From: Actinomycetales bacterium
Lineage (GTDB): Bacteria; Actinomycetota; Actinomycetes; Actinomycetales; BWSM-131
Assembly: GCA_030149025.1 (NCBI GenBank)
Contig: JASBSH010000292.1
Span: 1-17,070 of the forward strand
DNA length: 17,070 bases
Direction: 5' to 3'
Below the pieces are notes generated by a model. It saw only the letters and a program-made list of their open reading frames with translations, was not told where the DNA came from and ran no database searches. Positions 6,624-13,016 of this stretch are shown here, one piece after another. Numbering within the stretch: the stretch's first letter is position 1; the number at the start of each line of letters is the position of its first letter. Both the position numbers and the translations under genes were made by a program.

Positions 6624-7225
6624 CCGACGACACCTGGCTCGTCGCCGGCCTCGGCAACCCCGGCCCCCGGTACGCCGAAAACCGGCACAACGTGGGCCAG
6701 ATGGTCCTCGACGAGCTCGCTGCCCGCACCGGCAGCACCTTTCGCGCACACAAGGCCCAGGCCGCCGTCGCGGAAGCGCGCCTCGGCGTTCTTCCCGGCG
6801 GACGGCCCGGGCCCCGTGTCGTGTTCGCCAAGCCGGTCACGTACATGAACGTCTCCGGCGGCCCTGTCGCTGGTCTGGTCCGGTTCTTCTCGATCCCGCC
6901 CGAGAACCTCGTCGTCGTACACGACGAGCTCGACATCCCCTTCGGTGCCCTGCGGCTCAAGCGAGGCGGTGGCGAAGGCGGTCACAACGGCCTGCGCGAC
7001 ATCACCAAGGCCCTCGGGACGAAGGAGTACGTCAGGGTCCGCGTGGGCATCGGCCGGCCCCCCGGTCGCATGGACGCCGCGGACTTCGTGCTCCGGGACT
7101 TCTCGACGGCTGAGCGCAAGGAGCTGCCGTTCCTGCTGGCCGACGCGGCGGACGCCGTCGAGCTGATCCTCACCTCCGGCCTCGACGCGGCCCAGCAGAA
7201 GGTGCACACCGCCCCCACCCCTTAG
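6620..7225 (+). CDS. pth: Peptidyl-tRNA hydrolase
   Basis: Pth releases peptides from peptidyl-tRNAs that drop off the ribosome, recycling tRNA in the cytosol. The 201-residue length is normal. All signature residues are present: GLGNPGPRYAENRHNVG at 10-26 with N13 and catalytic H23, YMNVSG with N77, the second signature VVHDELDIPFG with D102, and GGEGGHNGLRDI with N123. The GTG at 6620 overlaps the rplY stop by four bases, so translation is probably coupled. The C-terminus ends normally (HTAPTP) just before a decayed region. Confidence 0.96.
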   Translation: MTDDTWLVAGLGNPGPRYAENRHNVGQMVLDELAARTGSTFRAHKAQAAVAEARLGVLPGGRPGPRVVFAKPVTYMNVSGGPVAGLVRFFSIPPENLVVVHDELDIPFGALRLKRGGGEGGHNGLRDITKALGTKEYVRVRVGIGRPPGRMDAADFVLRDFSTAERKELPFLLADAADAVELILTSGLDAAQQKVHTAPTP

Positions 7226-7304
7226 CGCCGGTTTTCCGAACGCCGGACGGCGCCACACCCTCTCACCTAGCCTGACGATCTGCGGTGAGGAGGAGGCGGG
7301 TCGG

Positions 7305-7388
7305 TTGCAGGCGACGAACCCGCCGGGGTCGGACGTGGACGACGCCACGCTCGCCGTGCGGCTCGCCACCGACTCGGCGGACGCTTGA
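7305..7388 (+). pseudogene. Possible 5' remnant of a CysQ/inositol-phosphatase-like gene
   Basis: A very strong Shine-Dalgarno (GAGGAGGAGG, 7287-7296) stands eight bases before a TTG that opens a 27-codon frame ending at 7386-7388. The peptide contains DDATLAVRLATDSADA, which resembles the first helix of actinobacterial 3'(2'),5'-bisphosphate nucleotidases (xLAxxLAxxAGxLLLxLR). In another frame directly after the stop, RLRTRFPDPEALRRAADRVS continues the look of such an N-terminus (LR...GD..S), as if a frameshift split it near 7385. The catalytic metal-binding motifs of the family are absent. This assignment rests on memory of family patterns and is weak. A short functional leader ORF is the alternative. 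Confidence 0.3.
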
Positions 7389-7921
7389 AGCGGCTGCGCA
7401 CACGCTTTCCGGACCCTGAGGCGCTGCGTCGCGCAGCGGACCGGGTCTCCCAGCAGGTTCCGTCCGGCGGCCTTGAAGGACCTCATGACGATGTTGCAGA
7501 TGCCGGGGCGCTGGTACGAGAGGCAGGTCGCGTGCTCGCGGCACCCCGGCCGGCGGGGGCGGCCTGGCGCGTGGTCGCGTTCCACCAGGCGGCGTTCAGC
7601 TGCTCGCGCCACCAAAGCACCCCGGTCGTCCAACGGGAGTGGGTGCCGCTGTTCGCGCGGTCCGGCGTCGACCTCGTGCTGAACGGGCACGACCACGCCT
7701 ACCCACGGTTCGACCCGATCGCCGGGGTGACGTACGTGGTGACGGGGGCCGGCGGCAGCCAGCTGTACGAGATGGGCACCTGCCCCGCCGGCACCCCAAC
7801 GCCCACCGTCGCCGAGGTGCGCTCGGACTACGTGGTGCTCGAGTCCACCGGCAGCTCGCTGCGCCTCCAGGGGATCACCGCCGACGGGCGGGTCTTCGAC
7901 TCCTGGACCATCCGGCGCTGA
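7385..7921 (+). pseudogene. 3' fragment of a calcineurin-like metallophosphoesterase (purple acid phosphatase type)
   Basis: From about 7564 the frame reads WRVVAFHQAAFSCS, then VDLVLNGHDHAYPRF (GHDH encoded at 7685-7696), VTYVVTGAGG and a C-terminal beta domain ending DSWTIRR. These are the last metal-binding His motifs and tail of secreted metallophosphoesterases. The first half of the catalytic domain (DxH, GDxxY, GNH motifs) and any signal peptide are missing. In a different frame at about 7494-7526, MPGRWYERQVA matches the segment that normally precedes this part, and the frame then changes before VLAAPRPAGAAWRVV, so at least one indel has occurred. The frame upstream of about 7460 looks unrelated. 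No Shine-Dalgarno supports the TTG at 7385. It is most likely a decayed gene. The tail stays in frame, so recent decay or a sequencing error cannot be excluded. Confidence 0.65.
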
Positions 7922-7934
7922 CCATCCGGCGCTG
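7907..7934 (+). repeat. Exact 14-bp tandem duplication at the end of the metallophosphoesterase fragment
   Basis: ACCATCCGGCGCTG occurs at 7907-7920 and again at 7921-7934 with no mismatch. The first copy encodes the last residues, and the stop codon spans the junction of the two copies. A 14-bp unit is not a multiple of three, as expected for replication slippage outside or at the end of a coding region. Confidence 0.9.
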
Positions 7935-7960
7935 ACCCGCCGCTCGGACCCGCGTCGTCT

Positions 7961-7978
7961 GTGGTGGTCATGCACCAC
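7961..7978. repeat. Inverted repeat GTGGTG-N6-CACCAC upstream of mfd
   Basis: Six-base perfect arms (7961-7966 and 7973-7978) flank GTCATG. There is no T-run after it, so a factor-independent terminator is unlikely. It could be an operator or chance. Confidence 0.25.
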
Positions 7979-7993
7979 GACGGCGGGCAGTCG

Positions 7994-8032
7994 TACCCTT
8001 GACCGGTCCCCCGCATCTGACCGGATGCGGGG
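7994..8032 (+). promoter_or_regulatory. Possible mfd -10 element and 5'-end hairpin
   Basis: TACCCT (7994-7999) fits TANNNT, although no good -35 is visible. Just downstream CCCCGCAT (8009-8016) pairs perfectly over eight bases with ATGCGGGG (8025-8032) around loop CTGACCGG. If the -10 is real, the hairpin would sit at the extreme 5' end of the mfd transcript, where it could protect the RNA. No U-tract follows, so it is not a typical terminator. Confidence 0.3.
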
Positions 8033-8076
8033 TGTTCGTGCTGCCAGCCGACCAGACGACGAGGCGAAGAGGACTG

Positions 8077-11000
8077 ATGACCCTCAACGGACTTCTCCGC
8101 ATCCTGGAACAGGATGCCGCCCTGGCGCGTGCCCTGGAGGCGGTCGACGAGACCGGGACGAGCCAGCTGGACATCTCCGCCCCGGCCGGTGCCCGGCCGC
8201 CGGTCATCGCCGCGCTGGCGGCGCGCCGTCCCGTCCTGGCGGTCACCGCCACCGACCGAGCCGCGCAGGACCTGGCCGCGGACCTGCGGTGCTACCTCGA
8301 CCCGCACGCGGTGGTGGAGTTCCCGGCGTGGGAGACGCTGCCGCACGAGCGGCTCAGCCCCCGCAGCGACACAGTGGGCCGCCGCCTGGCCGTCCTGCGC
8401 CGCCTCGCGCACCCGAGCGACGACGACCCGGCCACCGGCCCGGTGCAGGTGATCGTGGCCCCCGTCCGCGCCGTGCTGCAGCCGGTGGTGAAGGGTCTCG
8501 GTGACCTGGAGCCGGTGAGCCTGCAGCCAGGGGACACGGCCGACCTGGACGAGGTGGTCGAAGCGCTCGTCGCTGCCGCCTACACCCGGGTGGACATGGT
8601 GGAAAGACGCGGGGAGTTCGCCGTCCGCGGCGGGATCGTCGACGTCTTCACGCCGACGTCCGACCACCCCGTGCGCGTCGAGTTCTTCGGCGACGAGATC
8701 GAGGCGGTCCGACACTTCGCCGTGGCCGACCAGCGCTCGCTGGACATCGCGCCCGAGGGCCTGTGGGCGCCGCCGTGCCGGGAGATCCTGCTCACCGACC
8801 AGGTACGGCGTCGCGCCGAGGCGCTGAAGGACCGCATGCCCGGTGCGGTCGAGACGCTCGACAAGATCGCGAACGGTATCGCGGTCGAGGGCATGGAGTC
8901 GCTCACACCGGCCCTCGTCGACGGCATGGAGCCGCTGACCGACCTGCTGCCCGAGGGCGCGCACATCGTCCTCCTCGACCCCGAGCGGGTACGGGCCCGG
9001 GCCCACGACCTCGTGGCCACGAGCCAGGAGTTCCTCGCCGCCGCCTGGTCCAACGCGGCCGCCGGCAACGCGACGCCGGTGGACCTGTCCGAGGCCAGCT
9101 TCCACACGTACGCGGCTGTCCGCGCTGACGCGCTCGCCGCCGGCCTGCCGTGGTGGTCGATCAGCCCGTTCGCGTCCGACACGGAGCTCGCGGAGTTCGC
9201 CGGGGAGGATCAGGACGGCGCCGAGCGGCTGAACCTGGACGCGCGGGAGGTCCGCTCCTACGGCGGAGACGTCCCGGCCGTGCTGGAACGGCTGCGAGAG
9301 CTCGCCTCAGGCGAGTGGCGCGTCGTCGTCACGACCGAGGGCCAGGGGCCGGCGAGACGGATGGTCGACCTGCTGGCCGAGGCCGATGTGCCGGCCCGGT
9401 TCGTGACGCGGCTGGACGACGCCCCGCAAGCTGCCGTCGTCCAGGTCACCACCGCTGTGGCGCAGTCGGGGTTCGTGGCCGAGGGCCTCAGGCTCGCGCT
9501 GCTGACGGAGGCCGACATCGTCGGCCGCGCGGGGGCGTCGTCCACCAAGGACATGCGCAGGATGCCGAGCCGGCGGCGGAACCAGGTGGACCCGCTGCAG
9601 CTTCGACCCGGTGACTACGTGGTGCACGAGCGGCACGGGGTCGGCCGGTTCGTGGAGATGATCCAGCGGACGGTGCACGGCGCGACCCGCGAGTACCTGG
9701 TGATCGAGTACGCGCCGTCCAAGAAGGGCCAGCCGGGGGACCGGCTGTTCGTCCCGACGGACACCCTGGACCAGGTCACCCGCTACGTCGGGGGCGAGGC
9801 GCCCTCGCTCAACAAGATGGGCGGGTCGGACTGGGCGAAGACCAAGGGCCGCGCCCGGAAGGCCGTCCGGGAGATCGCCGGCGAGCTGATCCGGCTGTAC
9901 TCGGCGCGGATGGCCACCAGCGGCTACGCGTTCGGGCCGGACACGCCGTGGCAGCGTGAGCTGGAGGACGCGTTCCCGTACGTCGAGACCCCCGACCAGC
10001 TCGCCTCGATCGACGAGGTCAAGGCGGACATGGAGAAGCCGGTGCCGATGGACCGGCTAATCTGCGGCGACGTCGGCTACGGCAAGACGGAGATCGCCCT
10101 GCGGGCGGCGTTCAAGGCGGTGCAGGACGGCAAGCAGGTGGCCGTGCTGGTGCCGACGACCCTGCTGGTGCAACAGCACTATGAGACGTTCAGCGAGCGG
10201 TACGCACCGTTCCCCGTGACCGTGAAGGCGTTGTCGCGCTTCCAGACCGACGCCGAGGCGAAGGCGGTGATGGAAGGGATCGCCGACGGCACCGTGGACG
10301 TCGTCATCGGCACCCACCGCCTGCTGACCGGTCTCGTGCGCTTCAAGGACCTGGGTCTGGTCGTGGTCGACGAGGAGCAGCGCTTCGGCGTCGAGCACAA
10401 GGAGACGCTGAAGCAGCTGCGCACGGACGTCGACGTGCTGGCGATGAGCGCCACGCCGATCCCACGGACCCTGGAGATGGCCGTCACCGGCATCCGCGAG
10501 ATGTCCACTCTGGCAACGCCTCCCGAGGAACGGCATCCGGTGCTGACCTTCGTAGGCGGATATGACGAGAAGACCGTGAGCGCGGCTATCCGCCGGGAGC
10601 TGCTGCGCGAGGGCCAGGTCTTCTACGTGCACAACAAGGTGGAGACCATCGAGCGCGCGGCCAGCCGACTGCGGGATCTCGTGCCCGAGGCCCGCATCGC
10701 CACGGCCCACGGCAAGATGGGCGAGCACCGCCTGGAAGAGGTCATCAACGACTTCTGGGAGAAGCGTGTCGACGTCCTGGTGTGCACCACGATCGTGGAG
10801 ACCGGGCTCGACATCTCCAACGCCAACACCCTGATCCTCGAACGCGCCGACGCCCTGGGTCTCAGCCAGCTGCACCAGCTGCGTGGCCGGGTCGGCCGCG
10901 GTCGGGAGCGAGCGTACGCGTACTTCTTCTACCCGCCGGAGAAACCGCTCACCGACACCGCCCACGACCGGCTCCAGACGATCGCGCAGCACACCGACCT

Positions 11001-11643
11001 CGGCGCCGGCATGCAGGTCGCGATGAAGGACCTCGAGATCCGCGGCGCGGGAAACCTGTTGGGAGGCGAGCAGTCCGGCCACATCGCCGGCGTCGGGTTC
11101 GACCTGTACGTGCGGATGGTCGGCGAGGCGGTCGCGGAGTTCCGGGGGGAGGGCAGTCAGGAGCTGCCCGAGATCAAGATCGAGCTGCCGGTGGACGCCC
11201 ACCTGCCGCACGACTACGTCTCGCACGAGCGCCTGCGCCTCGAGGCGTACCGCAGGCTCGCCGCAGCCGAGACCGACGAGGCGGTGGACGACGTCGCCGC
11301 CGAGCTCAAGGACCGTTACGGCGACCTGCCCCAGCCGGTGGAGAACCTGTTGGCGGTGGCCCGCTTCCGCGTCCAGGCGCGTCGGGCAGGCGTCACCGAG
11401 GTGACCGTGCAGGGCAACTTCATCCGGTTCGCGCCGGTGGAGCTGCGCGAGTCCCAGCAGCTGCGGCTCAAGCGGCTGTACCCGCGCACGATCCTCAAGC
11501 CGGCCTTGCGGTCCATCCTGGTGCCCAAGCCGATGACCGCCCACGTGGGCGGCCAGCCGTTGCGGGACAAGCAGATGCTGGACTGGGCGACCGACCTGCT
11601 CCAGTCCGTGCTGCTGGAGGACGTCGCGGCGGTGGGAGCATGA
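8077..11643 (+). CDS. mfd: Transcription-repair coupling factor
   Basis: Mfd is a DNA translocase that removes RNA polymerase stalled at lesions and recruits UvrA. Starting at ATG 8077 (AAGAGGA three to four bases upstream) it has 1188 residues. An open frame extends 26 codons further to 7999, but that part covers the leader hairpin and lacks similarity. Domains in order: a UvrB-like N-terminal module (PAWETLPHERLSPRSDTVG, then YTRVDMVERRGEFAVRGGIV); the CarD-type RNA-polymerase interaction domain at about 505-580 (RPGDYVVHERHGVGRFVEM); an SF2 motor with Walker A GDVGYGKT (664-671), DEEQ (765-768), SATPIPRT, the second helicase lobe ETGLDISNANTLILERAD and QLRGRVGRG; then the TRG region (KDLEIRGAGNLLGGEQSGHI); and a C-terminal TRCF domain ending LLQSVLLEDVAAVGA. 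The stop overlaps mazG (ATGA). Confidence 0.97.
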   Translation: MTLNGLLRILEQDAALARALEAVDETGTSQLDISAPAGARPPVIAALAARRPVLAVTATDRAAQDLAADLRCYLDPHAVVEFPAWETLPHERLSPRSDTVGRRLAVLRRLAHPSDDDPATGPVQVIVAPVRAVLQPVVKGLGDLEPVSLQPGDTADLDEVVEALVAAAYTRVDMVERRGEFAVRGGIVDVFTPTSDHPVRVEFFGDEIEAVRHFAVADQRSLDIAPEGLWAPPCREILLTDQVRRRAEALKDRMPGAVETLDKIANGIAVEGMESLTPALVDGMEPLTDLLPEGAHIVLLDPERVRARAHDLVATSQEFLAAAWSNAAAGNATPVDLSEASFHTYAAVRADALAAGLPWWSISPFASDTELAEFAGEDQDGAERLNLDAREVRSYGGDVPAVLERLRELASGEWRVVVTTEGQGPARRMVDLLAEADVPARFVTRLDDAPQAAVVQVTTAVAQSGFVAEGLRLALLTEADIVGRAGASSTKDMRRMPSRRRNQVDPLQLRPGDYVVHERHGVGRFVEMIQRTVHGATREYLVIEYAPSKKGQPGDRLFVPTDTLDQVTRYVGGEAPSLNKMGGSDWAKTKGRARKAVREIAGELIRLYSARMATSGYAFGPDTPWQRELEDAFPYVETPDQLASIDEVKADMEKPVPMDRLICGDVGYGKTEIALRAAFKAVQDGKQVAVLVPTTLLVQQHYETFSERYAPFPVTVKALSRFQTDAEAKAVMEGIADGTVDVVIGTHRLLTGLVRFKDLGLVVVDEEQRFGVEHKETLKQLRTDVDVLAMSATPIPRTLEMAVTGIREMSTLATPPEERHPVLTFVGGYDEKTVSAAIRRELLREGQVFYVHNKVETIERAASRLRDLVPEARIATAHGKMGEHRLEEVINDFWEKRVDVLVCTTIVETGLDISNANTLILERADALGLSQLHQLRGRVGRGRERAYAYFFYPPEKPLTDTAHDRLQTIAQHTDLGAGMQVAMKDLEIRGAGNLLGGEQSGHIAGVGFDLYVRMVGEAVAEFRGEGSQELPEIKIELPVDAHLPHDYVSHERLRLEAYRRLAAAETDEAVDDVAAELKDRYGDLPQPVENLLAVARFRVQARRAGVTEVTVQGNFIRFAPVELRESQQLRLKRLYPRTILKPALRSILVPKPMTAHVGGQPLRDKQMLDWATDLLQSVLLEDVAAVGA

Positions 11644-12632
11644 GCGGGGTGTTCTCCGGGGGTCGGCTCACGTTCCTCGCCACCGCAGCGGGCGTGGGGC
11701 CGGGCATGCTGACCTGGTCGGCGTGGGAAAACGTGCGCGAGGTGGGGCGGGTGCTGGCCCACGACCCGGACGAGGCGTGGGTGCAGGCGCTCGCCGACGC
11801 CGGCGTGGTGGTCGAGGAGGTGCCGCCGCTCGCCGTCCGTGAGCTGGCCCGCCGGCTGCTCGCCATGGCGGTGGAGGACGGCCACGCCATCTGGTTCGTC
11901 TCGCCGGATGGTGACCCGGGCCTGGCGGAGGCGGTCACCGCCGAGCTCGCCCGCCGCACCCGGCAGGCCGTCGAGGTCGAGCTGCTGCTCGGCAGCTACG
12001 ACGTGCCCGGCGCCCGGGTGCTCGACCTGGTCCGCGTGATGGACCGGCTGCGCTCGCCGGGTGGCTGTCCCTGGGACGCCGAGCAGACCCACCGGTCACT
12101 GCTGCGGTACCTGATCGAAGAGGCCTACGAGGTGGTCGAGGCGGTCGAGACCGGCGACCGCGAGCACCTGCGCGAGGAGCTCGGTGACCTGCTGCTGCAG
12201 GTGGTCTTCCACGCGCGGGTCGCCAGCGAGGACGTGGGCGACCCGTTCACGATCGACGACGTCGCCGCCGGGATCGTCGACAAGCTGGTCCGGCGCCACC
12301 CGCACGTGTTCGGGGACGAGAGCGCCGACAGCGCCGCGCACGTGGAGTCCGTGTGGGAGCAGCGCAAGGCGGTCGAGAAGGGGCGGGAGTCCGCGCTGGA
12401 CGGCATACCGGGCGGTCTGCCGGCGCTCGCGCGGGCGGAGAAGGTGCTGGACCGGCTCGACAAGCACGGCATCGTGGTGGGCGAGCAGGTGCAGCTGCCC
12501 GAGGGCACGGACGTCGGCACGCAGCTTCTGCGGGACGTCGCAGCAGCGCGGGCCGCAGGTACGTCAGCCGAGGAGGCTCTGCGCGGCGCCGTCCGGCGGT
12601 GGGAGGAGCAGGTCCGCGCCGCCGGCCACTGA
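11640..12632 (+). CDS. mazG: Nucleoside triphosphate pyrophosphohydrolase MazG
   Basis: MazG hydrolyses (d)NTPs, including damaged ones, to monophosphates and PPi; the actinobacterial enzyme contributes to oxidative-stress tolerance. The 330-residue protein begins at ATG 11640 inside the mfd stop (ATGA). Residues 1 to about 125 form the shortened tetrapyrrole-methylase-like N-terminal domain of actinobacterial MazG (LTFLATAAGVGPGMLTW, then FVSPDGDPGLAEAV). The catalytic MazG fold follows: RLRSPGGCPWDAEQTHRSL at about 136-154, E160-E161-x-x-E164 in LIEEAYEVVEA, and E180-x-x-D183 in EELGDLLLQVVFHARVA, which bind Mg. The second half (HVFGDESADS, then WEQRKAVEKG) is typical of the long form. Pairing with mfd puts repair and nucleotide-pool cleaning in one operon, which appears to end here with the hairpin at 12641-12674. 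Confidence 0.95.
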   Translation: MSGVFSGGRLTFLATAAGVGPGMLTWSAWENVREVGRVLAHDPDEAWVQALADAGVVVEEVPPLAVRELARRLLAMAVEDGHAIWFVSPDGDPGLAEAVTAELARRTRQAVEVELLLGSYDVPGARVLDLVRVMDRLRSPGGCPWDAEQTHRSLLRYLIEEAYEVVEAVETGDREHLREELGDLLLQVVFHARVASEDVGDPFTIDDVAAGIVDKLVRRHPHVFGDESADSAAHVESVWEQRKAVEKGRESALDGIPGGLPALARAEKVLDRLDKHGIVVGEQVQLPEGTDVGTQLLRDVAAARAAGTSAEEALRGAVRRWEEQVRAAGH

Positions 12633-12640
12633 CTCCCGCT

Positions 12641-12674
12641 GGACCGCCGTGTCCGTCATGCGAGACGGAGGTCC
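12641..12674 (+). terminator. Hairpin at the end of the mfd-mazG operon
   Basis: GGACC (12641-12645) pairs with GGTCC (12670-12674), and TCCGTC (12652-12657) with GACGGA (12664-12669), around loop ATGCGA with a six-base bulge on the left. It starts eight bases after the mazG stop and ends before the next promoter. No U-tract follows, so it would be a U-less or RNA 3'-end-protecting hairpin of the kind common in high-GC bacteria. Termination is inferred. Confidence 0.4.
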
Positions 12675-12680
12675 GCGGAA

Positions 12681-12710
12681 TTGGCGTGCCGGCCGTCGAA
12701 CCGCTTTACT
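12681..12710 (+). promoter_or_regulatory. Candidate promoter of the sulfur operon
   Basis: TTGGCG (12681-12686, 4/6 to TTGACA) and TTTACT (12705-12710, 4/6 to TATAAT) are 18 bases apart. Initiation six to eight bases downstream would place the transcript start immediately before the P1 helix of the SAM riboswitch, which supports the assignment. Confidence 0.6.
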
Positions 12711-12715
12711 GAAGG

Positions 12716-12806
12716 CGCCCATCCGGAGCGGCTGAGAGACCTGGCTCTTCGACGCCGCAGCAACCACCCCTCAGGGGCCGGTGCTACTGCCAGGACCGAT
12801 GGAGGA
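12716..12806 (+). ncRNA. SAM-I (S-box) riboswitch aptamer
   Basis: The conserved S-box core is readable in order. P1 5' strand CCATC (12719-12723) is followed by CGGAG. P2 GCGGC (12728-12732) pairs with GCCGC (12754-12758) and contains the kink-turn GAGAGA, CTGGC and a following GA. Then come AGCAACC (12759-12765), P3 CCCC-TCA-GGGG (12767-12777) closed by ACC/GGT, the invariant GGTGCTA (12780-12786) and P4. The P1 3' strand GATGG (12798-12802) pairs perfectly with CCATC. In this family S-adenosylmethionine stabilises P1. Here the P1 3' strand runs directly into GGAGG (12801-12805), the Shine-Dalgarno of the small ORF at 12810. SAM binding should therefore reduce ribosome access rather than form a terminator, and no U-rich terminator is seen. 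The downstream genes import organosulfur compounds and make homocysteine, which fits SAM feedback. Confidence 0.9.
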
Positions 12807-12809
12807 CGC

Positions 12810-12908
12810 ATGCCCCCGACGTACCGGCCCTGCGAAGTCGAGTTCCACGGTGTCGCAGCAGCGAGCTGTTGCCCCGCACCGACGTTGACCTGTCGCTGTT
12901 GTCTTTGA
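12810..12908 (+). CDS. Cysteine-rich leader peptide (attenuation uORF)
   Basis: This 32-residue ORF has its own strong Shine-Dalgarno GGAGG (12801-12805), four bases before the ATG. It contains six Cys (positions 8, 20, 21, 28, 30, 31) and ends SCCPAPTLTCRCCL, with four of its Cys codons TGT and two TGC. It has no membrane segment, and its length and ending match the cysteine-rich leader peptides found upstream of sulfur genes in actinobacteria. There, ribosome stalling at Cys codons when Cys-tRNA is scarce opens expression of the next gene. The stop lies 108 bases before the ABC ATPase, and the gap holds mutually exclusive hairpins. The same frame is open for 43 codons further upstream, but that part lies on the riboswitch and promoter and is not coding. 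Direct relation to a named leader family was not tested. Confidence 0.75.
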   Translation: MPPTYRPCEVEFHGVAAASCCPAPTLTCRCCL

Positions 12909-12928
12909 CGACTCACTGACCGGTTCTT

Positions 12929-12971
12929 CACGCCGTTTCCACGCCGTCGTTCGACGGCGGCGAGATCTCGC
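12929..12971 (+). promoter_or_regulatory. Candidate attenuator hairpins between leader ORF and ssuB
   Basis: CGCCGTC (12942-12948) pairs with GACGGCG (12953-12959) around GTTC. It is followed at once by the perfect palindrome GCGAGATCTCGC (12960-12971). A second copy of CACGCCGT lies just upstream (12929-12936 versus 12940-12947), so ACGGCG (12954-12959) has two possible 5' partners. GACGAC at 12907-12912, overlapping the leader stop codon, can pair with GTCGTT (12946-12951) and open the hairpin. A ribosome at the stop codon would mask that strand; one stalled at earlier Cys codons would not. No U-tract follows, so Rho or ribosome-access control is more likely than intrinsic termination. The fold is drawn by eye. 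Confidence 0.45.
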
Positions 12972-13016
12972 ACGCAGTGCGCGCCCCCTGCATCGCCGTG
13001 TCCGTTGGAGCTCTCC

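Noticed and set aside
7226..7260. Possible terminator after pth (GCGCCGG and CCGGACGGCGC segments around TTTTCCG)
   Set aside because: The arms are short and can only pair partially; there is no U-tract at the right place.
7999..8076. Upstream TTG start for mfd adding 26 residues
   Set aside because: It would place coding sequence over the candidate -10 and leader hairpin; the added residues lack family similarity and the ATG at 8077 has a Shine-Dalgarno.
12681..12809. 43-codon in-frame extension of the cysteine-rich leader ORF
   Set aside because: It covers the promoter and SAM aptamer, has no Shine-Dalgarno and begins at the -35 element; the ATG at 12810 with GGAGG is the start.
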